DNA from: Lithospermum erythrorhizon
Lineage: Eukaryota; Streptophyta; Magnoliopsida; Boraginales; Boraginaceae
DNA: 64,000 bases
NCBI GenBank assembly: GCA_019722365.1
Contig: JADFUC010000139.1
Coordinates: 1 to 64,000, forward strand
Direction: 5' to 3'
Shown here: positions 48,200 to 61,465 of the stretch, one piece after another
Numbering within the stretch: the stretch's first letter is position 1
Layout: each line of letters opens with the position of its first letter
The notes under the pieces: generated by a model
The model's input: the letters and a program-made list of their open reading frames with translations, nothing else
Database searches by the model: none
What the model was told of the DNA's origin: nothing
Position numbers and translations under genes: made by a program

Positions 48200-49450
48200 C
48201 GAGTTTAGAATACGGCCAGAAAATTTATGAAGGAATGGGTAGCTCGAGGAATAAAAGCAAGACTTTTCTTCCGACCCAACATAAATTTAAAGTACATGAC
48301 CACCGGGGAATCACGAGCTTCATATTTTGAATTAGCTGCAAATCGCGCCCTTGTTGGATTGGGCGCCGTCTGTTAGTCAATGACACTACTTATACTGTTG
48401 CCTGACTCCTTGAAGCTTACTCTGCATTTGAATCGGCCTCAAAACTTGCTTATTAACTCATAACGCTCAATTTTGCTGGAGAAATGTGCTAGCTCCTTTA
48501 ACACTACCATCTTTGAGATGATAAATTCTTGATAATATACTTCTACTGGTGACATCGATAGCAGACCGCGAGCCTGTCTCGGCATTCCCGCTGACTACGT
48601 GACCCGGTTACCTTGGCGAAAACAACCGTAGTCACTCTGCTCCCGATAACCTGCGAAGTCCCGGACCGATGAGCAGACACAGGCATAGAAGCAGGTAGTC
48701 TTTGAATCGAGAATTAATGCTTGAGAACCTTTGAGCCCGACTCTGTTTGCTTAGCGACGTATTTATGCGATGGATGTCTGAAACCGAGAACTTCGGTAGC
48801 CGCCCCGTCTTGGGCGTCGTATCTTCTTTTCTCCTTATTTGGACACTTTCGGCCCGAATCCATCTACACATGGCGTAATTCATTTAGTTCATGGAAAGTT
48901 CTATAATTCTTGGTAATGACACAGTGCGGATCTCGATTCATTCCGTCCACTGAACCTCTCGATCTCTTCCCTCGGTGAGATTCACCTCAGGAAGTGAAGC
49001 CGGCGAATCATTAAATCTTTCTCGTAATTAAAACGCCTTACGCCCGCTTCAAAATTTGGATCGATTCTCTCTGACATATGCACTTTTAGACAGCTCCGCA
49101 AAATAATTTACGGTCATGACAGGTGTTACTTGGCCTTGATCAAAGGCCGGTATGTACGATGCTCCCGCGTCTGAAACGTGTATGTCATGGGCTGCCGAAT
49201 ATGGTCACCAGCTCCCGGTAACTCCGTAAAGGCTCAAATATACTCTCAGTCTGAATGAACTCAATGGATAGAATCGGCTCGGCAAACTTGGCGGGTCAGC
49301 TTTCAAAAAAGCGGTCAAATAGCCTGCGGCCAGCCGTCGGTAGCCAGGCCTTCTGATGCCGTCTCGCCCGATATTTACCCCGTAATCACATGGCGGCCAG
49401 CTGGGCTCGTGCTACGCGTCTTTGTCGCATTTTGCGACTCGCTTTCCTGC
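48200..49450 (-). pseudogene. Gypsy gag and protease region, strongly decayed
   Basis: Placed by position between the 5' LTR and the reverse transcriptase. Near 48,640-48,710 the minus strand gives TCFYACV...SVRDFA across a shift, resembling the CCHC knuckle CY.CG..GH..RDC. The rest of gag and the protease Asp-Thr-Gly motif could not be found. Confidence 0.5.
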
Positions 49451-49589
49451 AATGCAGCGCCTCTACCATGACTCCCGCCGATGCGCCGCTTCTTCTTTCT
49501 GGCGTAGCACTGCAGAAACGGAACTACGTGGTGGCATCCCGTGATCTAAAAAATAACAAAAGAAAGGAAGGATCGAGACCCGCCCAAGA

Positions 49590-52035
49590 AAACCCCGATA
49601 TCGAAAACTCCCGAGTCGGCCATGCGAGGTTAAGATCGTTAACGGCGCATATCTTGAAGTCGCGTCGATGGATATAATAAAAATATGACTGTGACATTAT
49701 CAAAATAACACTCTATTCCGTCGTGGTGTTCGATAACACATCGACAAAATAACGAGACAAGCAGAATACAAATCCAAGATCTGACATAGGGAAAGTAGCA
49801 ATGACCCGGACGATCGATATAATCTGTCTTGTAGGCCCTAAAATATACAATTTGTTGTGACAAAAGAAAATATGGGCGATGAGGACTTCCTATGCACGCT
49901 GCTATGATCTCCTTGTATTTCAGCCAAAGCAGTCCTCGGCCGCTCGGACGATCGCTCACCCAGAGACTGGGCTTCATGAAATGTCCTTTGTAGAGAATAG
50001 GGGAGTAATTTATTAAGGTAGAGTGAAACAAATACCCTGAGGCCGATTCCGTCGCGTATATTCGTGCTTATATATATATATATGTAAATATAACATGTCT
50101 TTCACGTAGACTAATCGGGTTACTTAATAAATAAGCGTCGCGTATCACGTAGATTTATAACATCTGTCTACATGGCGGCTATACACGTGAGATTATATTA
50201 GCCAACTAATGCGTATTCGTTTAAAGGGAAGCAATCTCGGCCACCTGAGAAGTCATCAGTGAGGGAATCACTTTCCAGCGGATAATACCGCATGTAGAGG
50301 AATCGCTCCAAATAATACACATATAAAGAATCCGCCTCCAAATAATACACGTATGAGGGAATCCGCCTCGAAATAATACACGTATGAGGGAATCATGCTC
50401 GAATAATCGAGATGGGGGCCTCAGCATAAATCTTGACAGAAATTACGCCCTCCCGATAATGTGCATATGTCAGCCCAAGCACTCCCGAATCATGAGAGTA
50501 CCCACCGCAATATGCACACTTTGAACCTCCGGTGGGGAGTGCGCGACTCATGAATAACATATAAAACGATAGAAGTACATACACTTGCGTAGCCACCTTG
50601 TGGCTGCCTGCTTGACCTTGTAATGGCCAGTAAGCCTTTACTTGATTTCTTAACATGAATACGTACCCGAAACTATCTAAGCCAATGTAACTGTAATCTC
50701 GGTTATCTCGTAACGTACCTCATGTCGTAGTTATCTCGTAATGTCGATCAAATCTCGGTTATTTCATAACGTCGTCATAAATCACAATTTTCACATAATA
50801 TCGATCATGAGTCGCGCGATACACGTATCGAATAGTCTCGAAGCTGACACATGAAAAATATATAACATGATATATATGAAAGGTCACATAGTAGAGATTG
50901 CTACTTTCGAGCCCAAAGTAGTAATGATGGCTGTGCGATCACTAGAGTGGCAGATCCAGGAGCTCGACTCACTATTCAAAATTATACATTATAGCAGCGT
51001 CCGAGAATAACTTCGCTTAACGTCTATATAAACCACGAGTGTTATACCGAATCTCGCGTCCAAATTTAAGCTATACTTGATCGTCACCCATTACGAATTG
51101 ATATACGCTTCTAACATTCAGCGCGCTATATTCAGTCATGACCGTAAAATACCGATATTAAATTAAATCACCTTATTACCCCATGATAACGTCTTAAACA
51201 CGTTCTAATCAATCCGACAATCAATTGACAAGCCCCAATTAATCCATTAAGCTTGACCTCAATTCAAACACTAAAATCTTGTCTGAGCTTTCCTGAGCTT
51301 TGTCGATCAATCTACTGCTATTCACATCAGGCAATAGTTTTGCATTCAAAATAACTATATTAGAGTCTACAACCTCGTATTATTACGATTTAGAGTTAAT
51401 TTAAGAAAAAAGTCAACAAAAGTCAACCACCGACTTACCAGCTTTTCTAACTGATAATCACTCGAAATCTACAATCCCACTAAACTAAACTTAGATAACA
51501 TTTATATCTGTAGTAATAAAGTCGAATCACAAGAGAGTCAATAAAGTCAAATTATATAGAAAATCAACTTCAGCTTTAGAATTATGAGATTTGAAGATTA
51601 AAACTTCATCAGCTTTGATAACGCTAAGATGAACAAGATTATGAAGTTAGATTCATGAAGATTTGCCAAGGAAAAGAAAAAAATTCAAGAGGTGTGGAGA
51701 GGGAAGGTTGAAAGCCATAGCGAGGAGAAGAAAGAATTTTTTTTTTTTTGTGTGTGATAAGGTTGATGATGGATGATAGATTAAGCGTGAGTGGAGGTAG
51801 GTGGGACCACCGAGTGGAGTTTGGTCACGTCTATTTTGGTTCGTGAAATTTCGACATAGCCTGGGTTTTACCGACCTAGATTCGAACTGAGGTACGTTAA
51901 ATTTCTATTCTCGAAAATAATGCAGCTTCAGCCGTACTATCATTATTCATTAAATTTTTAACTTTAACTTACATGGCAGCTCGGCAGACAACTAAAATCA
52001 CATTAAAAAAAATGCTTACGGAAAAGATTATTTCA
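49590..52035 (-). mobile_element. 5' LTR of Tekay-like element
   Basis: Counterpart of 42,616-44,906. It ends in plus coordinates GATTATTTCA (sense start TGAAATAATC). The left border is an estimate: similarity to the other LTR begins at GAGTCGGCC, about 49,612. No clear methionine-tRNA primer site was found to its left. A GAGGGAATC.CGCCTC/AATAATACACGTATG microrepeat is expanded to about five copies near 50,255-50,410. Confidence 0.8.
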
Positions 52036-53040
52036 TTTCTCCGTTAAATTCCGATTACTATTGACATCTAAAATTCAAAGTAAATATCCTTAGTAATCAT
52101 TAAAAAACCAAAACTTAGTAAACAGCACACAAAATTCCAACTTTTATCGACATTGATTACTAACCCATGACTACAGGTGGAGCGATTACTACAGCGTCTT
52201 AACGACTAATAAGCGACAAAACTTTTAACCATTTGATTCTCCATTTCGGCCGTCGTCCCTCGCCGTATGCTTGGCTGTCGAGTCTAATCAATCCGACAAT
52301 CGGTCTCAGCTAATTAATCCAAAGCCTGAAAATCAACCTTTGGTTCAAAAGGCCAATTACTACTTTCGACTTGGAATAACTAACTCCATGATATCCTACC
52401 CGATCTGACATCAAAACATCGACTTATACTTTCAAGAACTATATTAAACCCGTAACATTATAATAAAATTTAAGAAATTTAGAAAAAGTCAACCTAAAAG
52501 TCCAGTAGCTTTCGATCAATGCATTTTATTACAAATCAATTATAAGTAAAACACCAATCCACGTAATTGAGCAGAGGATCTTCCGTACATTTCAAACTTT
52601 AAAAAGAGCTGATTTCTCGAAAGTCAACAAAAGTCAAACTTACAAAATCTTAGAAAATATCACGAAGTTTCAAAACAACACATGAGTAAAAGATGATGAG
52701 GGAAGATGAAAATCCAACTTTTAAATGTCTTGGCGGCAAGGTGAAGGTAGAAGTGAAAAAAAAAAAATTTAGGGGGAAGAGGGGGAATGTTAGCGAATGA
52801 GAGGGGAAGGGGATGACTTTTGTGTTTTGGATGGTGATGAAAATGATAAGGATAAGGAGATATTTAGAATGACTTAAGTCCCGTTTGGTTGGTTTTATTT
52901 TCCTTTTGACATAAAACTTTTATGAAGCGATTTCAGAGATGTATTAACTCGAGACACAAATTACTAATCATCTATCTGTCACCATTATATCGATTTTATT
53001 CACGAAAGTATTAAAAAAATCTCTAGGCCCCGCTGACGAT
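52036..53040 (-). mobile_element. Old gypsy solo LTR, second half
   Basis: Continues the LTR broken at 42,615: a CGATTACTACAGCGTCTTAACG block, TCAATCCGACAAT...AATTAATCC, several AAAAGTCAAC words, an AAAATTTAGGGGGAAGAGGG tract, GGATGGTGATGAAAATGATA and an ATTAAAAAAAT word near its end. All correspond in order to the last 1 kb of the young LTRs. The right border is approximate. Confidence 0.7.
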
Positions 53041-53627
53041 ATATCCGTCTGATTGATGTTTAGAGGCGTACTTGGAGTTATTTGATTTTATTATTATTTG
53101 GTTGAAGCGTAGCGTTATAATTTTGATGACTTTATTAAATTGGCTTTAAGCGAAGTAAAGTTTATAAAGATTTAATTGAAATTATATAAATACTCCTATT
53201 TTATTATTTGTCTTGAAATTGTGATATGATAATTTTAATTGACTTTGTGTGAGCCGACTACGCTGACATTTATAAAGATTTACAATTCGAAATTATATAA
53301 GAAATGCGGCGATGTTGATTTTTTGGTGTCAATATGTGGCGTTTATGAGTTAAACCCGGAAATCGGCCAGTTTTGGCAGAAAGATCATTAACTACGTATC
53401 CACTTTCCCTTTTTCTTACTCTATTTTCTTCCAGACTTCATTCGATTTTCCCGCTTTTTCTTCTTATATATTTAAAGAGTTTAAATAAGTAATCAATACT
53501 TTTGTATTTTACTTATGCAAATGTATATGTTTCTTTCGAGCTATTTATGTAATATTCAGTACGTCGATTTTTTCTTGAAGAAGAGTTATTGAGAGGTATA
53601 TATGTTTTACTCAAGCTATTTAAATAT
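53041..53627 (+). mobile_element. CACTA element, resumed left part
   Basis: Shares the GTGGCGTTTA/TGACATTTATAAAGATTTA motif style with 38.35-41.27 kb and leads straight into the transposase. From 53,390 it becomes a T-rich leader (TTTCCCTTTTTCTTACTC). No coding is recognised here. Confidence 0.45.
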
Positions 53628-55830
53628 AGGTATGATGGGATATCGTCGTTGGATGTATGTCCGGCGTAATTATGATGGTTCCTAGAATGAAAAACACATT
53701 AAAGGTGTTAGTAAGTTTCTTATTAGGTAATGCGAAAAGTATTACCAACAATTGGAGCCGATGGAATTAGATCCCCATGTAGTGTTTGTAAAAATGTCTA
53801 TGTTTTGGATTGGAAGGAAGTTGAGATAAATGTAATAAAATAAATTTGTTGTTGGATATGAACAATGGAATTACATCGTAGGTGAGGATTATGTAGAGCA
53901 AGACAATAATTATGATATAGGCGTGGGTTCGAGTAATGCAACTGAGACAACAAATACCAATGAATTTGCAGATATGGTTGAGGATGTATTTGGGATTCAC
54001 GATGATAATGATGACGAAATTGATATTGATGAAGATCCCCAATATTCTGGTGAAGAATATTGCGTACTTTGGGTAGAGAGCGATACCGCTTTTAATAGGT
54101 TGGATGAACTACTTACTCTAAGTTGAAATTGGCATCAGAGTTGGTCAATCTAAAAAATCAGTCGGGATTTAGCGTCGTTTGAAGAATGTTAAGAAATAGA
54201 AAGGGTTTTAACCACAACGGAGGGGCTACGATTTCCCAGATGATTTTTTATGAAGTGGAGAAAATGTTAGCACCTCTTTATACATAAGCATAAGATTAAA
54301 CTATGAACAATTTATGTTGTACTATAAAGAAACTTAAGAGATGGGCCGGTTGCATTAAATTCTTGGGGCACCGATCTGAGCCGACTTGTGCGGGCCAGTC
54401 AGTGTATTCCACGTAAGGTGTTGTTTCTTACCTTTGAAGGAATCTGTTAGAAGACGTCCCCATATTTGTCTCATGGCTGCTAAAGATATGACTTGCCTTT
54501 GGAGGACAGCCTTACGTGGTTGGTCATTAGGCATCCGGAGATGGTAAAGCTTAGAAGGACTTCGACGAAAATTTTTCCGATTTGCGGCCGAAGAGCGCAA
54601 TGTGAGTGGAGTGCGATGGATTAGGTCCTTTTAGTCGATTCGGGTGTAGTCATTCTTTGCAGCTTGATGATGATATGGGTGTCTGATGTTCCCCACTTGG
54701 ACTTCATGAAAGAGCGTTTTGTGTTCATGCGTCTTGTATTATACGGCCGGAAGGAGTCCTGGGCGTGATTTAGATGTGTTTCTAAGGCCGTTAGTGGATG
54801 AGTTGAATGAGTTGTGGTCTGTTGGTGTTAATGTTTGGGATTCACATAGACATGAAAATTTTTCAATTTTTGGGTGGCATTGATGGACAATTAGTGATTT
54901 CTATACGTAGGCAATATTTGTCGTATTTGGAAGCTTATAGCGTAGTCAGCTATCTTGTCCATATTGTATGGAGAAAAAGGGATGTTTTGGCTAAAGGAGG
55001 AAAAAAACATAGTTAGTTTAACTTTCATAGTCGTTTCACCTTTGATAACCATGAATATAAAATAAACCTAGGCGTTCGGAAAGCCCGAAAACTTTCCCTC
55101 CCGAATCGCAGCCAGAGCCGAGGCTGGAGGAGTTGCTGATATGATGTCAGTTAGATCGGTGTTAGGGAGTTCTAAGTAAGTGAGAGCAGGGATACATGGT
55201 TATAGTCAAACCTGATTGGGCAAAAGAAAAGCATATTTTGGGAACTTAAATCTTGGCTAAGCTTAAAATCGGTATGGCATCGACTTCCGGCCATAATGAG
55301 AAAAATAATGGTGAAATTGCCCGCAGCGATGGATGTAAAGGAAAGACGAAGGACAGATTATGAGGGAGGATCTTTGAGAGGCTCAAATGCAGTATAGAAC
55401 TTCTTTGTTCGTGACCCTTGAAAAGAATGGGAAATGCAGCCGAATAGAAAGAAAGTTACACCTGCTTTACAAAAAATACAACGTCTTTGTTCATCTTGGT
55501 TAAGCAAATTAAAGACGCTTGATGGATTTGCTTCCAACTTTGCAAGGTGTTCAAGTAGTGCCAAGTTCAGAGGCTTAAGAGTCATGACATGCACATAATT
55601 GTTCGGTGAAGTTCTAGTTGCTTTTTAGGCACGCCTATAAAAGAGCTTATTTGGGGAGATTCTGTAGAGCATGTGTTCTTTAGAGATCTCGTCTGTGATC
55701 TCTGAAAAATGAAAGAAAGACTTACACTTGAGAAAAAGACCTGACAGACAACTCAAAAAAAAGCACAACCAGGGCAGACACGTAACCCTTGAGGCCAGAA
55801 AGAATATGAAACCTACGCTCGATACGAAAT
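53628..55830 (+). pseudogene. CACTA (En/Spm) transposase, TNP2 type, decayed
   Basis: The enzyme that would cut CACTA ends. Plus-strand frames, with many shifts, follow the family in order: YRRWMYVRRNYDGS.N..HIKGV and IRSPCSVCKNVYVLD (transposase-associated domain, 53,628-53,880); FADMVEDVFGIHDD (53,960-54,010); MAAKDMTC, VIRHPEM, FDENFSDLRPKSAM.VECDG and DLDVFLRPLVDELNELW (54,460-54,830, Transposase_21 core; the family has PGNDIDVYLEPLVDELKELW); WAKEKHI, GCKGKTKD (55,210-55,350); LDGFASNFARC.......GL and VEHVFFRDLV (55,520-55,700; family DGYASNI.RCV and LFFRDLC). Stops and frameshifts are numerous. The open frame at 53,923-54,126 is the cleanest piece. A solo LTR at 55,831 ends the match. 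Confidence 0.85.
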
Positions 55831-58050
55831 TGTAGCGACCAGCCCAAGCGGGTGATACGCCGCTTGAAGGTTAGAATCGTCCCCGAATCTGGACACGATG
55901 TCACTTAATTCGATGGATGACCTTCGATTTTGAAGGAACACTTGTCTTGAAACAATTTCGGCAAAGCAATATGCGACAACCGACACTTTTTAAGAAAAAG
56001 GATCATCGTGGTATTAAAACCATGCTTGACAACCCGTGTCTGACATGTCGAGTACCCGATACAATGACCCTCTGGCCAATAGTATCTCGAAATAACGACT
56101 AAGGGCAATGACCACAATCCCGACAAAATAAAGAGGCTGGCCGGATAATTTGCCACCAGCCATTTCGCGTAAAACATCACAACCTATAGCTTGCCCGAAG
56201 AAATCCGTCGAAAGAAACAGCTTGCCTTGTCAGCTAGCGATAAGAATTGCCCATGCGGAATAGATTGTAAGGCTGCAAGCCAAGTGAATATATATAACTC
56301 AAGAATAATCAACTTCGATCAACGGCAGTGTACGAAAGGAAATAATATTGCATTGATGATAAGTGGTAGTATTATTATTAAACAGGATCTTAATATAAAG
56401 TCTTAGTAGTTTTAAATTTATCATTTCATATGGTCATAAATTGTTACTAGCGAAATTATCCAAAATGATGTGTCAGCAAATAGCATGCGTATATACCGAA
56501 AAAAGCTATGCTTAATATGACAATTGACCTTACTCACATCACACACATGCCAGCAGCAAGCTTGCTTCTCAGCAGTAAGCGGCTGTGACTGACAGCTCAG
56601 CAATAGTATCGGCTTCAATGATAAGTATATTTCAACCTTTCAATATTAGATCAACTAAAAACTCAGCAATAATATCGACTCGGCGACTCATCGACTCGGC
56701 TCTTCAGCGACTTCAATGATCCTGACTCGATATAAGTCAGGGTTCTACCAATGTCTTAGCGTATAATCATAAACAGGGGAGAAAACATCTTAAACGTAAG
56801 CTATCGCTGGTCGTAGCAGTGCAATGTCGCTGTCGTTACTAGGTGCGAGGCTGACTCGCCGTCGTACTAGGAGCAATGAATGCAGGAAAACAATTCAAGC
56901 TGACAGCGTGACTCGTATCTGACTCTTCTGTGCTTATTTCCAGCGGCTGCATAGCTTGCTGTGGGCTACTTAAGACCCTGAAACAGCAATGACTCGACCA
57001 GCGGCGCGTAATCAACATATGGTGTTGACCTGAAAATCATATATATAAACATCACATATCCGTAATCTCAAATAGTTAATCGACACAATGAATAGATGCC
57101 ACTTTCATTGAAACAACAAAATCTCATGCCAATCTTGACGGACGCTTTCCTCGATCAGCGCCTAAATACATTCGGCGTTATAATTACTACTTATATGACT
57201 ATTAATATAACACATTCTACCTATATATAAAAATCTCATGCTCGATACCCTAAAATATGACAAAAGTTCCCACTGCTCAGCGCTTATTCCGGCTTGAGTT
57301 CATGACACTCTATTAATGATCGAGGTTCGATTACTAGTTCGAAGAGCGCCGCGTTCCGATATTAACAACTAATGTCCATTCTAACCATCTTTAATCTCGA
57401 ATCAACTCATTTGTCAACCTGAGAACTTGTAATATCCGGACATTCTCTAATGCTGAAAATCCTGTTTCACGCCTCAATGATCTATTAAAAGTCCACCAAT
57501 TTTGCTTGTATCATTTCAAAACCCATTTGAGAAAAAATCCAGCAAAGTCAGCTATAATCCTACGACATTTTTCAACCCCATAAAATTAATTAATTATCAA
57601 CTCTTATATGATAAAGCTTAAATGGCGATTCTATAACATAATAAAGCATCAAGCTCGAAAGTCAAGCTTAATTCCCAAAGTCAACATCCTCAAACTCCAG
57701 AAGCTCCAAAAGATTCGAACTTCTTGCTTTCAGCCAACAAAGGTAAAACAGAAGCTAGAAATTTTAGGGCCGAAAATTTCATGAAATGAGGAAAATGGAA
57801 GAAAATTTTTTTGAGGGAAAAAAATAAAGAGGGATTGACTGACTCTTGATGAAAGAAGAAGAAGATGATAATGATGACAAGGCATTTGGATAGGTATAAG
57901 AAAGTCTCATGGGGTCCGCGCCGTCACGAGTTCTTGACTTTACCGTTCGGTTTTGGTTTTAGTTTACCGTGCCGGTTTAATACCCAAAATACAACATAAT
58001 TTAACATACGAATAATACAATAATACTCATGCGAGGCTGAGGTTATTACA
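55831..58050 (-). mobile_element. Solo gypsy LTR inserted in the CACTA element
   Basis: A complete LTR, 2,220 bp: starts TGTAGCGACC, carries GGTTAGAATCGT..and GACACGATGTCAC..CGATGGAT as the other copies do, has AAAGTCAAC words near 57,660, and ends GAGGTTATTACA (sense start TGTAATAACCTC). There is no internal region on either side. The flanking 5-mers GAAAT and ACTAT do not match. Open frames within (56,191-56,406 and others) are incidental. Confidence 0.75.
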
Positions 58051-60322
58051 ACTATCTTGGTATGATTTGATCGAGTTGATCCCAAAAAGTTAGATTCTCA
58101 TAGCTATAATTTTAATGATGGTGTCATCCAGAGTGTTGCCCCAATTAAGTCAGAATTGTGAGTGATCAAGAGAATCAAGTCTATTTAAGTCACATATTTT
58201 TTATTACACCAACAAATTTTTTATTAGAAATCAATATGCTTTAAATTAAAATTTTAATTAATTTTATCACTCATAATATCATACGTTGTTCGTTAAGAGC
58301 TATACTAGAAAAAACTAGACGCGCGGCTCAGAAATTTGATATTGGGCCCTGGCACGATGTGGATACAATCAAAAAATATTATTTTGAATTAAATGACTTC
58401 AAAAAGTGTTTAGATATTTAAATCTTATACGAAATAGTTCAAGAAAGAAAAAAAATATAACTAGAATATAGTACCTAGCGAATAGATAAATTTGAAACGC
58501 TTTTCGATAATATGAATTATACAAGTTACATAAAATTTTATATGGTCTCATGTATGCTTAATCGTATGAAATGCTTTACAAATGAAGATTGATAAGCAAT
58601 TATGATATTATTCATCTTGCATAATGTTCTTATAATTCAACAACAAACAATTTTGATGATTTTTAGTCAGTGGAAATGAATTGAGTTGCTCTTGGTTATC
58701 TAATCTTATTTTTATTCGTCGACTCTGCCGATATGCGAAGAAAACACTTTTGTTTAAAAGCTCTTTATTCCAAGCGGTGTTCTTACGTACAATGCTCTTT
58801 ATTTTTCTTTTTGTTTTGCGTCTTAGCTTGGATTAGTGTAATCATTAGTTAGTGATGGTTTTAATAGTGAATGTTGCTTTGTTTCTTTCAATTAGTCATC
58901 GATTCTAAGATTAATACAGGTGTTTAATAGTTAGTTTGACCACAAGGTGTTTAATAGTAAAGATTGTGCACTGTATGAGGCATCGATTCTGCGTTCTAGT
59001 GAAGAATGAATCCGATTATCCGTTATGTTAACTGGGTTCATTGAATCGCTTTATTGGCACGTTTGTTTTACAAATATTGTTTCACCTTTTTATTGATTGT
59101 GGATTCATTTACTTCATTGTATTCTTCTAAAAAAGCCTTGGAGAAGCATCATCAACTGGTAAGCTTGGTCTTCCTTCTTCCTTATAGTATTGTTGTCTTT
59201 ATATTCCTTTTAACTACTTAATTTTATCTTAACTAAATATGCAGTACAAGTTATTTTAATTAGTTGATTCACTTTTTTAATTTCTTCTTATATATTTTTG
59301 GGCTTTTTGTATGTGTTGAATGGTGTTTTCTGTCGTTATACCTGTATCTTGGTTATTTTGTTATTGATGATCATGCATTCTTATTTGAAGTTTGTCTATG
59401 TTTCTCAAAGTATAACCAATATAATAGAAATCCTCGATCTCTCCATTTCTGTCGGTAATGCTTGGCAGTTAATTTTAGCAATCTTTGTTTGATGATGGAA
59501 CATACTCTTTAATCACGTCTTATAGAAGTAAGGTAATGACAACTCGACTAATAAAGTTATCGAAAACATGCAATGACTTGAAGTACGAAGGCGGGGGCAA
59601 GAGTACAAAGCGTTAATAATGGTTGTTGATGATGAGGTAAAATCTTATAGTTTATCAGGTTTTTTCTAATTTTCTAAAAAATATTGGTTGTAATTTATAT
59701 TTACACAATATATGACTTGGGCTAAATCGAGGGAAAAGCAGAGGTTGGAAATTGCTTTTGGAATGCTATAACTCGAGTCGCCAACACGTAAAAAATATTT
59801 GGAGTTTTCAAGATATCAAATGTATAACTTTCGGTATGGTGTGTTGAGGTATCAGGCAATAGCCAATAATAAGCTTAGTGGGTCCTACGGCGTGCAACAC
59901 TAATCGTCTGTGCCCTTGAAGAGCCTAATCTAGCTGACACTGAGATATTGTGCAGTTAAACAAAATAATAGGAGGTCGGAAGCGATATTTCATATACTAA
60001 ATTATACCATTGTAGCCTCACGACCTCGAATACATTGTTAAAGTTCCTCTTGTTGATTTGTGAAAATTATCAATCTCCCAGTATATTGACCATACGATTC
60101 CACAGTACTAATGTTAAATTCGTCTTTATACTTATAGATATGATGGGTATTATTATATGAGGTGACCAAAGGGATATAACTGACTTTTGGGCGTGCGATG
60201 TTTGTGATTCATGTTCATAGAATGGAGTAAGTAAGTACAGAAAAATATTTGGTGATGTATACATGATTAATCTATAATGCTTTACTTTTGGCCCATTACA
60301 TTTTTGCTTTAGATTGCGAGAG
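58051..60322. other. Unassigned AT-rich DNA
   Basis: No gene or element was recognised in 2.3 kb. 58,680-59,500 is T-rich on the plus strand, and splice-like words occur (GGTAAGCTTGG at 59,158; ATGCAG at 59,240), but no exon-like coding sequence goes with them. It should have held the rest of the CACTA element if that once extended to the right; I could not identify any of it. Confidence 0.45.
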
Positions 60323-61465
60323 TCTAAGAAATAGCATGAGATATTTGAAGCCGCTTGGATTGAACAATTTGATTTTGCAACTTAACTCATTTTAAGTTTT
60401 AAATTTATTATATATGTTCGATTATGTAGTAATGTTCCTATTAGGATACTCGAGATGACGTGCAAGCGTTATGATAGCTTCTTAAGATCTCATAATCAAT
60501 GTACTAATATATAATACCGGTTAACATTATTTAGTACATGGATTTTTGTCAATCGGCTGAAATTGTAACTTCTGACGAATGCGAGTTATAATTAAAATAT
60601 AATTTTAAGGGTTTCAAAAATGGAACTATGTAAGAACATTGGGGCAAGAAAATTCAATTGTGGGTGTACATGTTCGCTTATTATGGGAAGAAGAACATAC
60701 GAAATTTTTCTTTTTGTAGAATCATTATTTGAATATTCTACTTGCTTTATATTACTTTATTTAGGAATAAGAAGTACTGAAAATTGTAGGATAGTTCCTA
60801 CTCGATATAGTCGACCAAAAGGGTTGTAGGAGATGGGTATTCAGTGCATTAAAAGCATAATTCTAGAATATTCTTAACCGCTCATGTTGTATTTACAAGG
60901 GATAAGAAATGAGAAGATTATAGGAGTCTATCGGATTGATTTTGGAAGTCGACCGAAGGGATTCAAAGAGGAGGAGTTGCATTTTTTTAGCCAAAACTCT
61001 AATATTTTAGTTATAGTTGGTGTGGCTAAAATTTAGAGTGCCTATAAGTGAGACGCTCACAGAAAAATTATTTCGTTCGGCTTTTTGATGTAACTTGTGA
61101 AAAACAAAAAACTCCTCGCTCCCACCGTTTCTCTGTTTTTTGCCTACTAGTAGGTGGAAGATTCCATTGAATTTTTACGCTGACAGCTTTATTAGTTCAA
61201 TATTTTAAGCGGGTTCTAGTAAAACCGCTGAGGAGTTAGTTGTTTAGTAGTCGGTGTGGACGATCTTAAGAGTATTAACTAACTTTGGATGCTCGTGGGG
61301 TCTGCGTCCTTGATATTAAAACTGTTTCTTCTCTTATTTTATTCCAGGAGAAGAGCGATCTGATATTTTTACGTCTCTTTAATTATTGTTTATACAAGCT
61401 GGTAGTGATCATTAGGTTTATATCCAAATAGTATTGTTAGAATATTATTTATCGTTATATAAACA
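60323..61465 (+). mobile_element. Copia LTR, plus strand
   Basis: Family member: TCTAAGAAATAG.ATGAGATAT start after the purine word GCGAGAG; TTAGGAT.ACT, AATATATAATACCGGTTAAC and GGGTTTCAAAAATGGAACT blocks; GTTCTAGTAAAACCGCTGAG and TTTGGATGCT shared with the inverted LTR at 10.5 kb. It is followed by leader sequence of the same family, so it served as a 5' LTR. Both borders are estimates, since the TG and CA ends are mutated. Confidence 0.65.

Larger units (their letters stand above)
42616..52035 (-). mobile_element. Full-length Ty3/gypsy chromovirus, Tekay/Del-like, minus strand
   Basis: A complete but decayed element of about 9.4 kb: 3' LTR 42,616-44,906, coding region about 45,090-49,400, 5' LTR about 49,590-52,035, all read on the minus strand. 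The order gag, reverse transcriptase, RNase H, integrase, chromodomain-like tail is that of chromoviruses. Long LTRs and the integrase and C-terminal motifs point to the Tekay/Del group. It is inserted in an older LTR of its own family. The target duplication is imperfect: TTTTA before, TTTCT after. Confidence 0.85.

Noticed and set aside
54355..54600. 81-codon minus-strand open frame
   Set aside because: The plus strand here encodes the CACTA transposase core, so this frame is a shadow.
58680..59500. Intron-containing host gene
   Set aside because: T-rich stretches and donor/acceptor-like words are present, but no coding exon of any known family joins them.
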